Assembly (NCBI GenBank): GCA_927405585.1
Contig: CAKMJS010000007.1
Location: 29,674 to 93,673 of the forward strand
DNA: 64,000 nucleotides
Direction: 5' to 3'
Origin: an uncultured Desulfosporosinus sp.
Lineage (GTDB): Bacteria > Bacillota > Desulfitobacteriia > Desulfitobacteriales > Desulfitobacteriaceae
Positions 42,485 through 51,522 of this stretch are shown here, one piece after another. The notes beneath the pieces were generated by a model. That model worked only from the letters and a program-made list of their open reading frames with translations. It did no database searches and was not told the origin of the DNA. A program made the position numbers and the translations under genes. Each line of letters opens with the position of its first letter. Positions within the stretch are counted from its first letter, which is position 1.

Positions 42485-45037
42485 ATGGATATCATTTTAG
42501 CTCATCGCCAACTCGATTTTGATGCTCTAGCATCAATGGTGGCTGCCCAAAAAATTTACCCGAACAGCGTGTTAGTCATGGACGGGAAACCGAACGTCTA
42601 TGTTCAAGATTTTCTGGCGCTATCGAAGGATCAATTGCGGTTTCGCAAAGCTCAGGATATTAACGTGGATGAAGTAGCTCGGATTATCCTTGTCGATACT
42701 CACGAGCTACGTCGAGCGGGCTTGCTAGGAGAAAAGGTGGCCAAGATCCCGGGTGTTCAGGTGGAAATATATGACCATCATCCCTATTCAGGCGAAATCA
42801 AACCGGGTATGGTGATTGAAACGGTTGGAGCATGCGCAACAATTCTCGTTGAGAAATTGGCTGCACTAGGGTTGCCCTTAAGTGCTTTTGAAGCAACGTT
42901 GTTCGCCATTGGAATCTATGATGATACGGGAAGCTTATTGTTTGATAGTACCACAGTTCGAGATGTTCAGGCTGTGGCTTATTTATTAGGGCAAGGAGCA
43001 AATTTAGGGGTTATTGCCCAATACTTACGACGACCGCTGGCAGAGGAACAAATCGAACTATTACAACAACTGCTTGACCATGGACAGACTGAATTCTTTG
43101 ACGGGCTACCAGTGTATCTTGCCTATGCTGAGACAGAAGACTACGTCGGCGGACTGGCCTTATTGGCTCATCGAGTAGGCGAGCTGGAAAGCGCTGATAC
43201 TTGGTTTTTATTGGTCAAAATGGAGAATCGGGTCTACGTAGTTGGCCGTTCAAGAGGTAGAGGGTTGCCGGTCAATGGCCTAGTACAGATATTTGGTGGG
43301 GCGGGTCATTCGAGGGCTGCTTCCGCCACCATAAAAGACGCTACAATATCGGATATATTGAAGCAATTACGGATTGGTCTGCAGGATCGAGCGATACGCC
43401 CCCATCTTGTACGCGATATGATGAGTTATCCGGTTAAGACCGTGACCCCTGACACGCTGCTTGGTGAGGTTGAACAAATATTATTGCGATATGGGCATAC
43501 GGGAGTACCGGTTACTGTGGATAAGAGCTTAGTGGGGATTATTTCACGGCGTGATGTCGATAAGGCAATTAAACACGGCCTGAGGCACGCACCTGTGAAG
43601 GGTTTTATGACGACAAAAGTGACAACGGTGGATGTAGAGTCGCCCTGGGATGAAGTGCAGCGGCTGATGGTCCAACATGATATTGGACGCCTTCCGGTGG
43701 TCGAAGACGGAAATGTCGTAGGAATTGTTTCTCGGTCGGATATCTTGCGACTCGTTCATGGAGGGTCAGTACCGATGGAAATGCAACTTGTTCGGGAACG
43801 TAGTGTGGCAATGCGTCAGGATATCTTGGATTTGATAGAAGGCCTCCCCGAAGAGATACGGAAGTTCCTTGTTGCAGTGCGAGATACCGCAGAAGAAGAA
43901 GGGTGTTCCGTTTATATTGTAGGAGGGTTTGTCAGAGATTTGCTCTTACTCGTACCCACTCAAGATCTTGATTTTGTCGTCGAAGGCAGCGGCGGTCGAT
44001 TTGCCCAAGCCTTGATAAAACGCATGCCAGACGGGAAACTCACCCAGCATATCAAGTTCGGAACTGCCCAGATTGTATTTCCCGATGGGAGTCACCTGGA
44101 CATAGCGAGTACTCGCTGGGAACATTACTCCTTCCCTGGAGCTCTACCACAGGTAGAGGAATCCTGCTTGCGCGATGATCTGTTTCGACGCGACTTTACC
44201 ATTAATTCGATGGCAATCTGTTTGAATCCTGAGCATTATGGGGAACTCGTGGATTATTATGGCGGGAAACGGGATTTACAGCAAAGAAAAATTCGTTTTC
44301 TGCATAACTTAAGTTTCATCGATGACCCAACTCGAATGCTAAGGGCTATTCGCTTTTCAGAACGTTATCAATTTGAGTTAGCCAAAGAAACTCGTGAGGC
44401 GTTATATACAGCGTTAGACTCGGGAGTCCTTTCTAAGCTGAGCATTGAACGTTTTACGGAGGAAATCCTGCTCATTTTCAAAGAAATGAACTATCTGGCT
44501 ATGGGTCAGGCCTTAATCAGTAGTGGCTTATTTAAGGCCTGGTTTGGTGAAGATTACGATTGGGATTTTAACCTAGAAGAAATTGTGGACAGTGCAGATT
44601 GGTCCTTGAAGATGCGTTGGTTAATTTCTATTTCTAAAATGGACTCGCCGACAATTGAGAAATTACTTGATCGAGTCTGTCTGAACCGATCTCTTCGTGA
44701 TGAAACCTTGACCTTTGTCCAGATGCGCCAGACTTTAGAGGAGCCATTGACTCTCAGTGAGATGGACCGATTGCTTCAAAAAGCTCCCAAGGAAGTCGTG
44801 ATGGTTTTAGCTCGGGATGATCGATTCAAGGAGCTCATTATGAAATGTTTAGAGGCCAGTCAAAGGATTAATATGTCTCTAGATGGAAAAACGCTTCTCC
44901 AAATGGGTGTTAAAGAGGGCCCAGAGATCGGAGAAATCCTTGATCGAGTGCGGATGGCTTGGCTTGAAGGCCGAATATGTACTACAGAAGAAGAGCAGGG
45001 TATAGCACGACAGTGGGTTAATACCCTGCGTCGTTAG
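42485..45037 (+). CDS. DHH-CBS-CCA fusion: tRNA nucleotidyltransferase-like protein
   Basis: An 850-residue multidomain protein. Residues 1-310 are a DHH/DHHA1 phosphoesterase (AHRQLDFDALASM, VDTHELRR, YDHHP, GGAGHSRAASATI). Residues about 320-435 are two CBS domains (MSYPVKTVTPDTLL, PVTVDKSLVGIISRRDVDKA, LPVVEDGNVVGIVSRSDIL). Residues about 470-850 are a poly(A) polymerase/CCA-adding domain (VGGFVRDLL, QDLDFVVEGSG, RRDFTINSMAIC, DDPTRMLRAIRFSERYQFEL). It may add or repair tRNA 3' CCA, with nanoRNase-like and adenylate-sensing parts. This fusion type is known in Firmicutes. Specificity (CC- or A-adding) cannot be told. Confidence 0.88.
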   Translation: MDIILAHRQLDFDALASMVAAQKIYPNSVLVMDGKPNVYVQDFLALSKDQLRFRKAQDINVDEVARIILVDTHELRRAGLLGEKVAKIPGVQVEIYDHHPYSGEIKPGMVIETVGACATILVEKLAALGLPLSAFEATLFAIGIYDDTGSLLFDSTTVRDVQAVAYLLGQGANLGVIAQYLRRPLAEEQIELLQQLLDHGQTEFFDGLPVYLAYAETEDYVGGLALLAHRVGELESADTWFLLVKMENRVYVVGRSRGRGLPVNGLVQIFGGAGHSRAASATIKDATISDILKQLRIGLQDRAIRPHLVRDMMSYPVKTVTPDTLLGEVEQILLRYGHTGVPVTVDKSLVGIISRRDVDKAIKHGLRHAPVKGFMTTKVTTVDVESPWDEVQRLMVQHDIGRLPVVEDGNVVGIVSRSDILRLVHGGSVPMEMQLVRERSVAMRQDILDLIEGLPEEIRKFLVAVRDTAEEEGCSVYIVGGFVRDLLLLVPTQDLDFVVEGSGGRFAQALIKRMPDGKLTQHIKFGTAQIVFPDGSHLDIASTRWEHYSFPGALPQVEESCLRDDLFRRDFTINSMAICLNPEHYGELVDYYGGKRDLQQRKIRFLHNLSFIDDPTRMLRAIRFSERYQFELAKETREALYTALDSGVLSKLSIERFTEEILLIFKEMNYLAMGQALISSGLFKAWFGEDYDWDFNLEEIVDSADWSLKMRWLISISKMDSPTIEKLLDRVCLNRSLRDETLTFVQMRQTLEEPLTLSEMDRLLQKAPKEVVMVLARDDRFKELIMKCLEASQRINMSLDGKTLLQMGVKEGPEIGEILDRVRMAWLEGRICTTEEEQGIARQWVNTLRR

Positions 45038-45051
45038 AAGGAGGTTGGGAC

Positions 45052-45699
45052 TTGTTAGGTTTTGATTTACCATCCATAATCGCGAATATTCCTGCTTTGT
45101 TGATTGGATTTGCCTTTCACGAGTATGCTCATGCCTTGGTTGCTGACCGGTTAGGCGATCCGACTCCGCGCAGTCAAGGGCGCTTAACCTTGAATCCTAT
45201 CGCCCACTTAGATCTTTTTGGAACACTGATGGCCTTGTTATACCGATTTGGTTGGGCCAAGCCTGTGATAACCAACCCAAATTACTACAAAGGCGATAAA
45301 AAGCGAGGACAAATAATGGTTGCCCTGGCTGGTTCAATTATGAATTTAATAGTCGCCTTTGTGGTGATGTTACTATGGTTTCTGACCATGAACTGGATTC
45401 AAGGATCAGAGTGGAGTAGTACGATCTCGCTTATCTTTCAATCCACGGTGCTCATGAATCTAGGTTTAGGAGTCTTCAATTTATTACCGATTCCTCCCCT
45501 CGACGGGTTCGGAGTTCTCAGCGGACTATTACCCAATCGTTTTACGCCTCAGCTGCAGGTGCTGGAGAAGTATGGTATGTTCATCTTAATCATTCTTCTG
45601 TTTACAGATATTTTAGGTAAAGTTCTTTTTCCTGCTGTCTATGGAATCGCGACGGCCTATCAGACCATCATCACCCTGATATTAACGCCATTTTTCTAG
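45052..45699 (+). CDS. M50-family zinc metalloprotease (site-2 protease-like)
   Basis: A 215-residue membrane protease. The metal site HEYAH lies in the first helix region (FAFHEYAHALVADRLGDPTP), and the second ligand region NLLPIPPLDGFGVLSGLLP carries the conserved Asp. About five or six membrane helices are visible. The short form lacks PDZ or CBS domains. A TTG start at 45052 follows AAGGAGG by eight bases, 14 bases after the preceding stop. Members of this family near scpA occur in many clostridia. Substrate unknown. Confidence 0.87.
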   Translation: MLGFDLPSIIANIPALLIGFAFHEYAHALVADRLGDPTPRSQGRLTLNPIAHLDLFGTLMALLYRFGWAKPVITNPNYYKGDKKRGQIMVALAGSIMNLIVAFVVMLLWFLTMNWIQGSEWSSTISLIFQSTVLMNLGLGVFNLLPIPPLDGFGVLSGLLPNRFTPQLQVLEKYGMFILIILLFTDILGKVLFPAVYGIATAYQTIITLILTPFF

Positions 45700-45710
45700 T
45701 AACTGTATGG

Positions 45711-45752
45711 GACAAGGTGGACTTGTGGGACAAGGGACAGGTTTCTTGTCCC
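45711..45752 (+). repeat. GGGACA-type palindromic repeat, copy 3
   Basis: The block at 45727-45752 starts GGGACAAGG and ends TTCTTGTCCC, one base shorter than copies 1 and 2. It is again preceded by a partial GGGACAAG unit. It lies between the M50 protease and trpS. Confidence 0.7.
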
Positions 45753-45790
45753 ACTGTTGGGTGGAGATTAAACGTAAATAAATTTTAAGT

Positions 45791-45838
45791 CCCTTCGTGC
45801 AGTACCAACAATATATTTGGGTAGGCACAACTGAAGGG
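45791..45838 (+). promoter_or_regulatory. Stem-loop directly upstream of the trpS ribosome site
   Basis: CCCTTC-GTGC-TACC pairs with GGTA-GCAC-GAAGGG, 14 pairs interrupted by small bulges. It ends three bases before the G-rich ribosome site of trpS. It lacks T-box landmarks. It could affect trpS translation. Confidence 0.4.
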
Positions 45839-45857
45839 GTGGAATGGAGGTTTTATT

Positions 45858-46832
45858 ATGAAGGGAAGAATATTAAGTGGAATGCGTCCGACGGGGTCGC
45901 TTCATATTGGGCACCTGAGTGTTATCCAGAATTGGGTTGCCCTTCAGAAGGACTATGAGTGTTACTTTTCCATCGTGGATCTGCATGCGTTGACGACAGG
46001 GTATGAAGACCGCTTAGACTATCCTCGTCTGCGACGGGAAATTGCTCTGGATTGGCTTAGTGTGGGAATCGATCCTCAGAAAAGCTCTATCTTTATCCAA
46101 TCTGAAGTCAAGGAGCACTCTGAACTTCATTTGCTCTTATCTATGTTTACGCCTTTATCCTGGTTAGAACGTGTTCCTACCTATAAAGATCAAATTCAAC
46201 AATTAAGTCAGCAAGGGAAAGACTTGGGTACCTACGGATTTTTGGGGTATCCTCTCTTAATGACCGCTGACATTTTGCTGTACAAAGCGAGTGTGGTACC
46301 GGTTGGGGAAGATCAGATTCCGCACGTTGAGCTTTGTCGGGAAGTTGCCCGTCGTTTTAATCATCTTTATGGAATAGTATTTCCTGAACCAAAAGATCTC
46401 GTCGGGAAAGTGCCTCTCCTACCAGGTGTTGACGGGCGGAAGATGAGTAAAAGTTATCATAATGCTATATCCCTGACGGCTTCTCCTGAGGAGGTCAAAA
46501 CGCGTGTCCAACAAATGGTTACTGATCCGGCCAGGCTTCGCAAGGATGACCTTGGACATCCTGAAGTTTGTGTTGTGTTTAAATTCCACCAGATCTACAC
46601 TCCTGAGGTTGCAGAAGTGGAAGGAAAGTGTCGTGCTGGTAAAGTAGGGTGTGTCGCTTGTAAACGACATTTAGCGGAGAACTTGGAGTTGTTAATCAGC
46701 CCGTTCAGGGAACGCCGAGATTATTGGGGAGAACCTGGACGTGTAGAGAAAGTCCTCGAAGAAGGTGCCGAACGTGCTCGGGAAACTGCCGCAGAGACCA
46801 TGAAAGAAGTACGCTGCGTCATGGGGTTGTAA
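45858..46832 (+). CDS. trpS: Tryptophanyl-tRNA synthetase
   Basis: A 324-residue class I synthetase charging tRNA-Trp. HIGH is present in GMRPTGSLHIGHLSV, and KMSKS in LPGVDGRKMSKSYHNAIS; length is typical of bacterial TrpRS. GGAGG lies upstream of ATG. The next gene scpA starts immediately after the stop, so the two are probably co-transcribed. Confidence 0.95.
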   Translation: MKGRILSGMRPTGSLHIGHLSVIQNWVALQKDYECYFSIVDLHALTTGYEDRLDYPRLRREIALDWLSVGIDPQKSSIFIQSEVKEHSELHLLLSMFTPLSWLERVPTYKDQIQQLSQQGKDLGTYGFLGYPLLMTADILLYKASVVPVGEDQIPHVELCREVARRFNHLYGIVFPEPKDLVGKVPLLPGVDGRKMSKSYHNAISLTASPEEVKTRVQQMVTDPARLRKDDLGHPEVCVVFKFHQIYTPEVAEVEGKCRAGKVGCVACKRHLAENLELLISPFRERRDYWGEPGRVEKVLEEGAERARETAAETMKEVRCVMGL

Positions 46833-47600
46833 ATGGAAACTGAGAACAACATTCCGTTGGTTGAGCTCCCGGCTTATCAGGGACCTCTTGATTTGCTGTT
46901 GACTCTTATCCAACAAGAAAAAGTTGATATTTATGATATCCCCATAGCCCGGATAGCCGATCAATTTGTGGAAGCAGTGAGGCTCCTGGGTCCGATGGAC
47001 ATGGAAGTCACAACCGAATTTCTAGTTCTCGCTGCCCAATTGCTGTATATTAAGTCAAGGGACCTTTTGCCGAAACCTCCAAAAAACGATCAAGATCAGG
47101 TTGGGGAAGAAGACCTACGGCAGGAACTGGTGGAACGCTTGCTCGCATATCGAACCTTCAAGCAGGCGGCCCAAGTCTTAGAGGGGTTAGAAACTTCTTC
47201 AGGACGCTCTTACTACCGTGAAGTTGACGTTGAAGGATTACTGGCTGATGTAGAACCGGAAGATCCCCTCAAAGGAATAGCCTTTGATGATCTTTGGAAA
47301 GCGTTTTGTCGTGTCATCGAACGGGCCGAAAAAGGGGAAGAAATTCAGCTGGTTGAACCGGATGAGATCTCAATTGATGTGATGCTTGCGGATGTTTTGC
47401 GCCGGGTTCTTCTTCATCCGAAAGGGATGCGTTTTGGCCAGCTGATGCGGATCGGCTCGAGAATGGAAATGGTGGTTTCATTCCTGGCGTTGTTAGAACT
47501 TTTGCAATCTGGAAAAGTCCGCGCCGAACAACTGACCTTGCTGAGTGATATTATGATATTCCCAACCAAGAAAGCCTGGGAATTCACGGAAGAGGAGTAG
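46833..47600 (+). CDS. scpA: Segregation and condensation protein A
   Basis: A 255-residue kleisin subunit of the Smc-ScpAB complex. The N-terminal Smc-neck-binding segment LPAYQGPLDLLLTLIQQEKVDIYDIPIARI and AAQLLYIKSRDLLP are diagnostic; the C-terminal winged helix starts near VMLADVLRRVLLH. It begins directly after trpS and is followed by scpB after 5 bases. Confidence 0.95.
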   Translation: METENNIPLVELPAYQGPLDLLLTLIQQEKVDIYDIPIARIADQFVEAVRLLGPMDMEVTTEFLVLAAQLLYIKSRDLLPKPPKNDQDQVGEEDLRQELVERLLAYRTFKQAAQVLEGLETSSGRSYYREVDVEGLLADVEPEDPLKGIAFDDLWKAFCRVIERAEKGEEIQLVEPDEISIDVMLADVLRRVLLHPKGMRFGQLMRIGSRMEMVVSFLALLELLQSGKVRAEQLTLLSDIMIFPTKKAWEFTEEE

Positions 47601-47605
47601 ATAGA

Positions 47606-48157
47606 ATGCTGTTTCGGGAACCAGAAACGGCTGCGTTAGAAGCCCTACTATTTGTAGCCAAAAATCCACTAACGATTGAATTGCTCGCGGAGATTCTCGA
47701 ATTGGACGGGTTGAAGGTTGAAGAACTGCTTCACGAGCTGAAAAAGCGCTATACAGTGGATTCCTGTGGATTGAAACTCCTCGAAATCAATGGCGGATAT
47801 AAATTAGGCACCAAGCCGGAAGTCGCCCGTTATATCGAAATTCTCTATAAACAACCGTCTCAAGCGCTCTCCAATGCGGCGCTTGAGGTGCTTTCAATCA
47901 TTGCTTATAAACAGCCTGTGACCCGTGGAGAAGTGGATTTTATCAGAGGAGTTCAATCCGATCGGGCTTTGGCGACGTTGGTGGAAAAGGGCTTGGTGAA
48001 AGACGTTGGCCGTAAGGACGGTCCAGGACGCCCCATACTCTACGCTACGACAGAACAGTTCCTCCTTCACTTTGGCTTACGTTCCTTAGAGGATATGCCC
48101 AATCTTCTTGAAGTGGACTTGGTTCATGAGGATGAGGTGGCCAGCACTATAGAGTAA
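47606..48157 (+). CDS. scpB: Segregation and condensation protein B
   Basis: A 183-residue dimeric partner of ScpA with two winged-helix domains. Characteristic stretches are ALEALLFVAKNPLTIELLAEIL, ALSNAALEVLSIIAYKQPVTRGEVDFIRGVQSD and GLVKDVGRKDGPGRPILYATTEQFL. The gene follows scpA by five bases and ends the operon at the terminator at 48168. Confidence 0.95.
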   Translation: MLFREPETAALEALLFVAKNPLTIELLAEILELDGLKVEELLHELKKRYTVDSCGLKLLEINGGYKLGTKPEVARYIEILYKQPSQALSNAALEVLSIIAYKQPVTRGEVDFIRGVQSDRALATLVEKGLVKDVGRKDGPGRPILYATTEQFLLHFGLRSLEDMPNLLEVDLVHEDEVASTIE

Positions 48158-48167
48158 CATATAGTGA

Positions 48168-48237
48168 ATAGACCTATTAGCTAGTCATTAATGGCTAATT
48201 AATAGGTCTATATTCGTTTGCAGTTTTTTTGTAAGGG
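48168..48237 (+). terminator. Terminator of the trpS-scpA-scpB operon
   Basis: ATAGACCTATTAGC pairs with GCTAATTAATAGGTCTAT around a loop (48168-48211). A tract of seven T residues follows about 20 bases later. Confidence 0.55.
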
Positions 48238-48262
48238 AACTCGTCCAACTAATGATAAGTAA
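48238..48262 (+). repeat. GAACTCGTCCAACTAA dispersed repeat, partial copy
   Basis: GGAACTCGTCCAACTAA matches the first half of the copy at 63303; the second hairpin arm is lost. The rest of 48263-48409 shows no feature. Confidence 0.4.
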
Positions 48263-48409
48263 TTGTAGTTAGGAATTACACCCATTTTATGGTCTTCGTC
48301 TAAAAAATAACAGTATGCAGGAAGGGATTTCAATCTTCCCGCCGAAGAATGTTCCATTGCCTTAGAATCATTTATGATTGCTGGAGTAGGATAGGAAGGT
48401 AGATTAAAT

Positions 48410-48955
48410 GTGTTTCAATTTGTGATTGATCATGACGTAGAGCTGAGAATGTTAGAGACTAACCATTCGGATCAGTTGTCCGAATTGACCGATTCATGTC
48501 GGCCATACCTAAAGGAATGGCTTCCTTGGCTTGATGGATCGCAGAGCGTTGAAGACACCAAAGCATTTATTGAAATGACGAAAAAGCAGTATGCCTCAAA
48601 CAACGGGTTTCAGGCCGGAATTTGGTACAAAGATAATATTGCAGGCGTAATAGGGTTTCATGAAATAAATTGGTCGAACAAATCGACCAGCATTGGATAT
48701 TGGCTAGGCGAAAAGTATCAGGGGCACGGAGCTATGACGAAGGCCTGTCAAGTAATGGTGAACTATGCTTTTAGAGAGTTAAAGCTTCATAGGGTAGAAG
48801 TAAGATGTGCAGAGGGTAATTTTAAAAGTCGGGCAATTCCTAAACGGTTAGGTTTTATTCAAGAGGGAATCATCCGGGAAGCGGAGTGGCTTTATGACCA
48901 TTATGTTGATAATGTCGTGTACGGAATTCTTTCACGGGAATGGCTAAGTGATTGA
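48410..48955 (+). CDS. GNAT acetyltransferase (RimL/YdaF-like)
   Basis: A 181-residue N-acetyltransferase. The acetyl-CoA-binding part reads SIGYWLGEKYQGHGAMTKACQVMVNYAF, then HRVEVRCAEGNFKSRAIPKRLGFIQEG, the order seen in RimJ/RimL-type enzymes that acetylate N-termini or small amines. A GTG start at 48410 follows GGAAGGT. It is monocistronic. Substrate not predictable. Confidence 0.88.
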   Translation: MFQFVIDHDVELRMLETNHSDQLSELTDSCRPYLKEWLPWLDGSQSVEDTKAFIEMTKKQYASNNGFQAGIWYKDNIAGVIGFHEINWSNKSTSIGYWLGEKYQGHGAMTKACQVMVNYAFRELKLHRVEVRCAEGNFKSRAIPKRLGFIQEGIIREAEWLYDHYVDNVVYGILSREWLSD

Positions 48956-49039
48956 TAGGTCGAGAAGACGCCTAAAAAAAAGCCTGCTTCACAGCAGACT
49001 AGAAGATTGTACTCATTTTCATTTTACTATGTACAGAGT

Positions 49040-49396
49040 TTAGATTCTTGATTTCTGAAAATCGTTGCCTATAACGCCGCCACATTCAACCGCACTGAGC
49101 TCGCGCTTGCCGGAACTCCCATGTTCGATCAGTTCGAACGTAGCAAGTCTGGCATTCCAAATAACTTTGTAAATGACGGAGGAGGTTTTAACTAAATCGC
49201 CTTCATACACATCTATTCCATTTTCATCAGAAAAACCAGTCCATTGAAGCAGTTGGAATTTCCCGATCGGTTCCCACGATCGACCAGGTACACTCACAGC
49301 AAATGGAACTGAACTTTGCGTGTCAAAACTTATGGCTTGTGGTATTAACATTTTCTCCTTAACCTTGTCCCAAACCTTAAATTTTAGTTCTCTCAA
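49040..49396 (-). CDS. YopX-family protein (phage-type)
   Basis: A 118-residue protein with the YopX pattern: RELKFKVWDKVKEKML at the N-terminus, LLQWTGFSDENGIDVYEGDLV, YKVIWNARLATFEL and a closing GGVIGNDFQKS. YopX proteins are common in phages and prophages of Firmicutes and have no known function. A TTG start at 49396 is preferred because GGAGG is seven bases upstream and the protein then starts MRELKF as in relatives; an ATG at 49420 lies before that site. No other phage genes were seen nearby, so it may be a stray remnant of an old prophage. Confidence 0.75.
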   Translation of the reverse strand: MRELKFKVWDKVKEKMLIPQAISFDTQSSVPFAVSVPGRSWEPIGKFQLLQWTGFSDENGIDVYEGDLVKTSSVIYKVIWNARLATFELIEHGSSGKRELSAVECGGVIGNDFQKSRI

Positions 49397-49534
49397 TTTT
49401 AGTCCTCCTTCGTTACGCAAAAGGTTACTCTTATTAATACGCAGGGGGAAGTGTATTTAAGGGGGTACAAAGAAATATCAGTTCAGGGTCTGAAACGGGC
49501 ACTAATTGTCAAGATAGAAGGAGTGGAGTAGGGG

Positions 49535-51481
49535 ATGAAGAAATATTTGGCAGTATGCTTATCGACTCTTATTATGGTGCTAGGGTTTAGTACACTTACC
49601 CCTTCGGCAGAAGGAGGCGATAAAGCATTGACAATTCTTTTCACGAGCGATTTACATGATCGATTCGAGCCTTTTGAAATTAATCAAAATGGAACGGTTG
49701 TTGATGTTGGAGGATATGCTCGGCTACAAAATGCCATTCGTGCTGAAAATAAGCTCAAGCCCGAATTATTGTTGATCGATGCAGGAGATTTTTCGATGGG
49801 TACTCTCTTTCAGTCTATCTATGCTAGTGACGCACCTGAACTTAGAATCATGGGTCAGATGGGGTACGATGTCGTCACCTTAGGAAACCATGAGTTTGAT
49901 TTTAGGGCTAATGGTTTGACAGAGAGTTTGAAGGCCGCCAAGCAGAGTGGGGACAAATTACCACAAATTGTGGCATCAAATGTAGCGTTCGCCAAGGATA
50001 AGGACGGAAATTTAACGCAATCCTTAACCAATCTACAGCAAGCTTTTCGGGATTATGGTGTAAAAGATTACACTGTCCTTGAGCGCAACGGAGTAAAAAT
50101 AGGGATCTTTGGCTTAATGGGTGAGGATGCCGCTTCCAAGGCACCGATGTCGGAAGTCGAATTTACAGACGTCGTCGAGAATGCGAAACGCGTTGTGGCG
50201 ATTTTAAAACAAGAAGAAAAGGTCGATCTAGTGATTTGTCTTTCACATTTGGGTACCTGGACGGATAAGTCGAAATCCGAAGATGAAATCCTGGCGGAAA
50301 AGGTTCCTGAAATTAATGTTTTGATCAGCGGTCACACTCATACAAAGCTAACTCAACCGATTTTGGTCGGTAAGACGATCATCGGCTCAGCCGGGGAGTA
50401 TGGCGAAAGTTTAGGAGTTCTTCAGATTGCACAAGCTTCGAACAAGGTGTGGTCATTAGATACCTATCAGCTTAAGGCAATTGATAATAATTTGGACTCT
50501 GATCCAGAGATAGTAGAGACTATTGAAAGGTATAAAACCATCGTGCAAGAGAAGTACCTCAACAATTTTGATATGAAATTCGATGACATCTTGGCCAATT
50601 CGTCGTTTAACTTTGTCTCGACCCCCGAAATAGGGAAAAAACACGCCGAGGATACACTGGGTAACCTTATAAGTGATGCCTACATCTATGCTGTGAAGAA
50701 AGCCGAAGGGACGGATTACACTCCGATTGCCGTGGCCATAGTGCCAACTGGTACTATACGAGGCTCCTTCGTCAAAGGAGATATCACGGTGGCCGATACT
50801 TTCGCCGTGAGTTCTTTGGGTATCGGTCCGGATAATATTTCGGGCTATCCTTTGATATCGGTTTATCTTACCGGGAAAGAACTTAAAACGGCCTGTGAGG
50901 TGGATGCTTCTATCGCACCCATTATGAATGATGCTCAGCTTTATATGTCTGGCATGAACTTTACGTTTAATCCCAATAGGTTGATTTTCAACAAGGTTAC
51001 CGAAGCAAGCTTGCAAACTGCCGACGGTAGCGTTGAACAGATTAAGGATACGGAACTTTATCGGGTGGTAGTCGGGTTATACTCTGCTCAAATGCTGTCC
51101 GTTGTGGGGGATAAATCCTTTGGACTTTTATCCATTGTACCAAAAACAAAGGACGGCACGCCAATTACCGACTTCGAAGCACAGATTGTCAGGGATCAAT
51201 CGAGTGGTCGTCAGAATGAGGTGAAAGAATGGTTAGCCATAGCTGAGTATCTCAAATCATTTAATCAAGTAAACGGAGTCGCCCAGATCCCTCCGTATTA
51301 CCAGGAGACCCATGAAAGAAAGAGGATCGATACGACTCACAACGTTTTGGCCTTACTGAGTCATCCTAATAAAATTGCGCTGGCAGTCTATTTTATCGTT
51401 CTTATTATTCTTGTCGGTATGATCTTAATCATTCGCCTCATCGTAACTCGTCAGAAACGCAAGCGAAGACTAGTTGCATAA
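49535..51481 (+). CDS. 5'-nucleotidase/2',3'-cyclic phosphodiesterase, membrane-anchored
   Basis: A 648-residue secreted UshA/YfkN-like enzyme. A signal peptide (about 1-26) is followed by the metallophosphatase domain with all metal motifs: FTSDLHDRFEP, DAGDFSMGTLF, LGNHEFDFRANG, SHLGTW and SGHTHTKL. A 5'-nucleotidase C-terminal domain (about 350-560) follows, with ISDAYIYAVKKAEG and VPTGTIRGSFVKGD. A C-terminal membrane helix (NKIALAVYFIVLIILVGMIL) with a basic tail anchors it outside the membrane. It probably liberates phosphate and nucleosides from nucleotides outside the cell. Confidence 0.88.
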   Translation: MKKYLAVCLSTLIMVLGFSTLTPSAEGGDKALTILFTSDLHDRFEPFEINQNGTVVDVGGYARLQNAIRAENKLKPELLLIDAGDFSMGTLFQSIYASDAPELRIMGQMGYDVVTLGNHEFDFRANGLTESLKAAKQSGDKLPQIVASNVAFAKDKDGNLTQSLTNLQQAFRDYGVKDYTVLERNGVKIGIFGLMGEDAASKAPMSEVEFTDVVENAKRVVAILKQEEKVDLVICLSHLGTWTDKSKSEDEILAEKVPEINVLISGHTHTKLTQPILVGKTIIGSAGEYGESLGVLQIAQASNKVWSLDTYQLKAIDNNLDSDPEIVETIERYKTIVQEKYLNNFDMKFDDILANSSFNFVSTPEIGKKHAEDTLGNLISDAYIYAVKKAEGTDYTPIAVAIVPTGTIRGSFVKGDITVADTFAVSSLGIGPDNISGYPLISVYLTGKELKTACEVDASIAPIMNDAQLYMSGMNFTFNPNRLIFNKVTEASLQTADGSVEQIKDTELYRVVVGLYSAQMLSVVGDKSFGLLSIVPKTKDGTPITDFEAQIVRDQSSGRQNEVKEWLAIAEYLKSFNQVNGVAQIPPYYQETHERKRIDTTHNVLALLSHPNKIALAVYFIVLIILVGMILIIRLIVTRQKRKRRLVA

Positions 51482-51522
51482 GAACCCTAGTAATCGGGCA
51501 TCCTACCCTTTTAGGCGAAGAT

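Noticed and set aside
45711..45857. T-box leader for trpS
   Set aside because: GGGTGG occurs but without the following ACCGCG, and there is no antiterminator/terminator pair.
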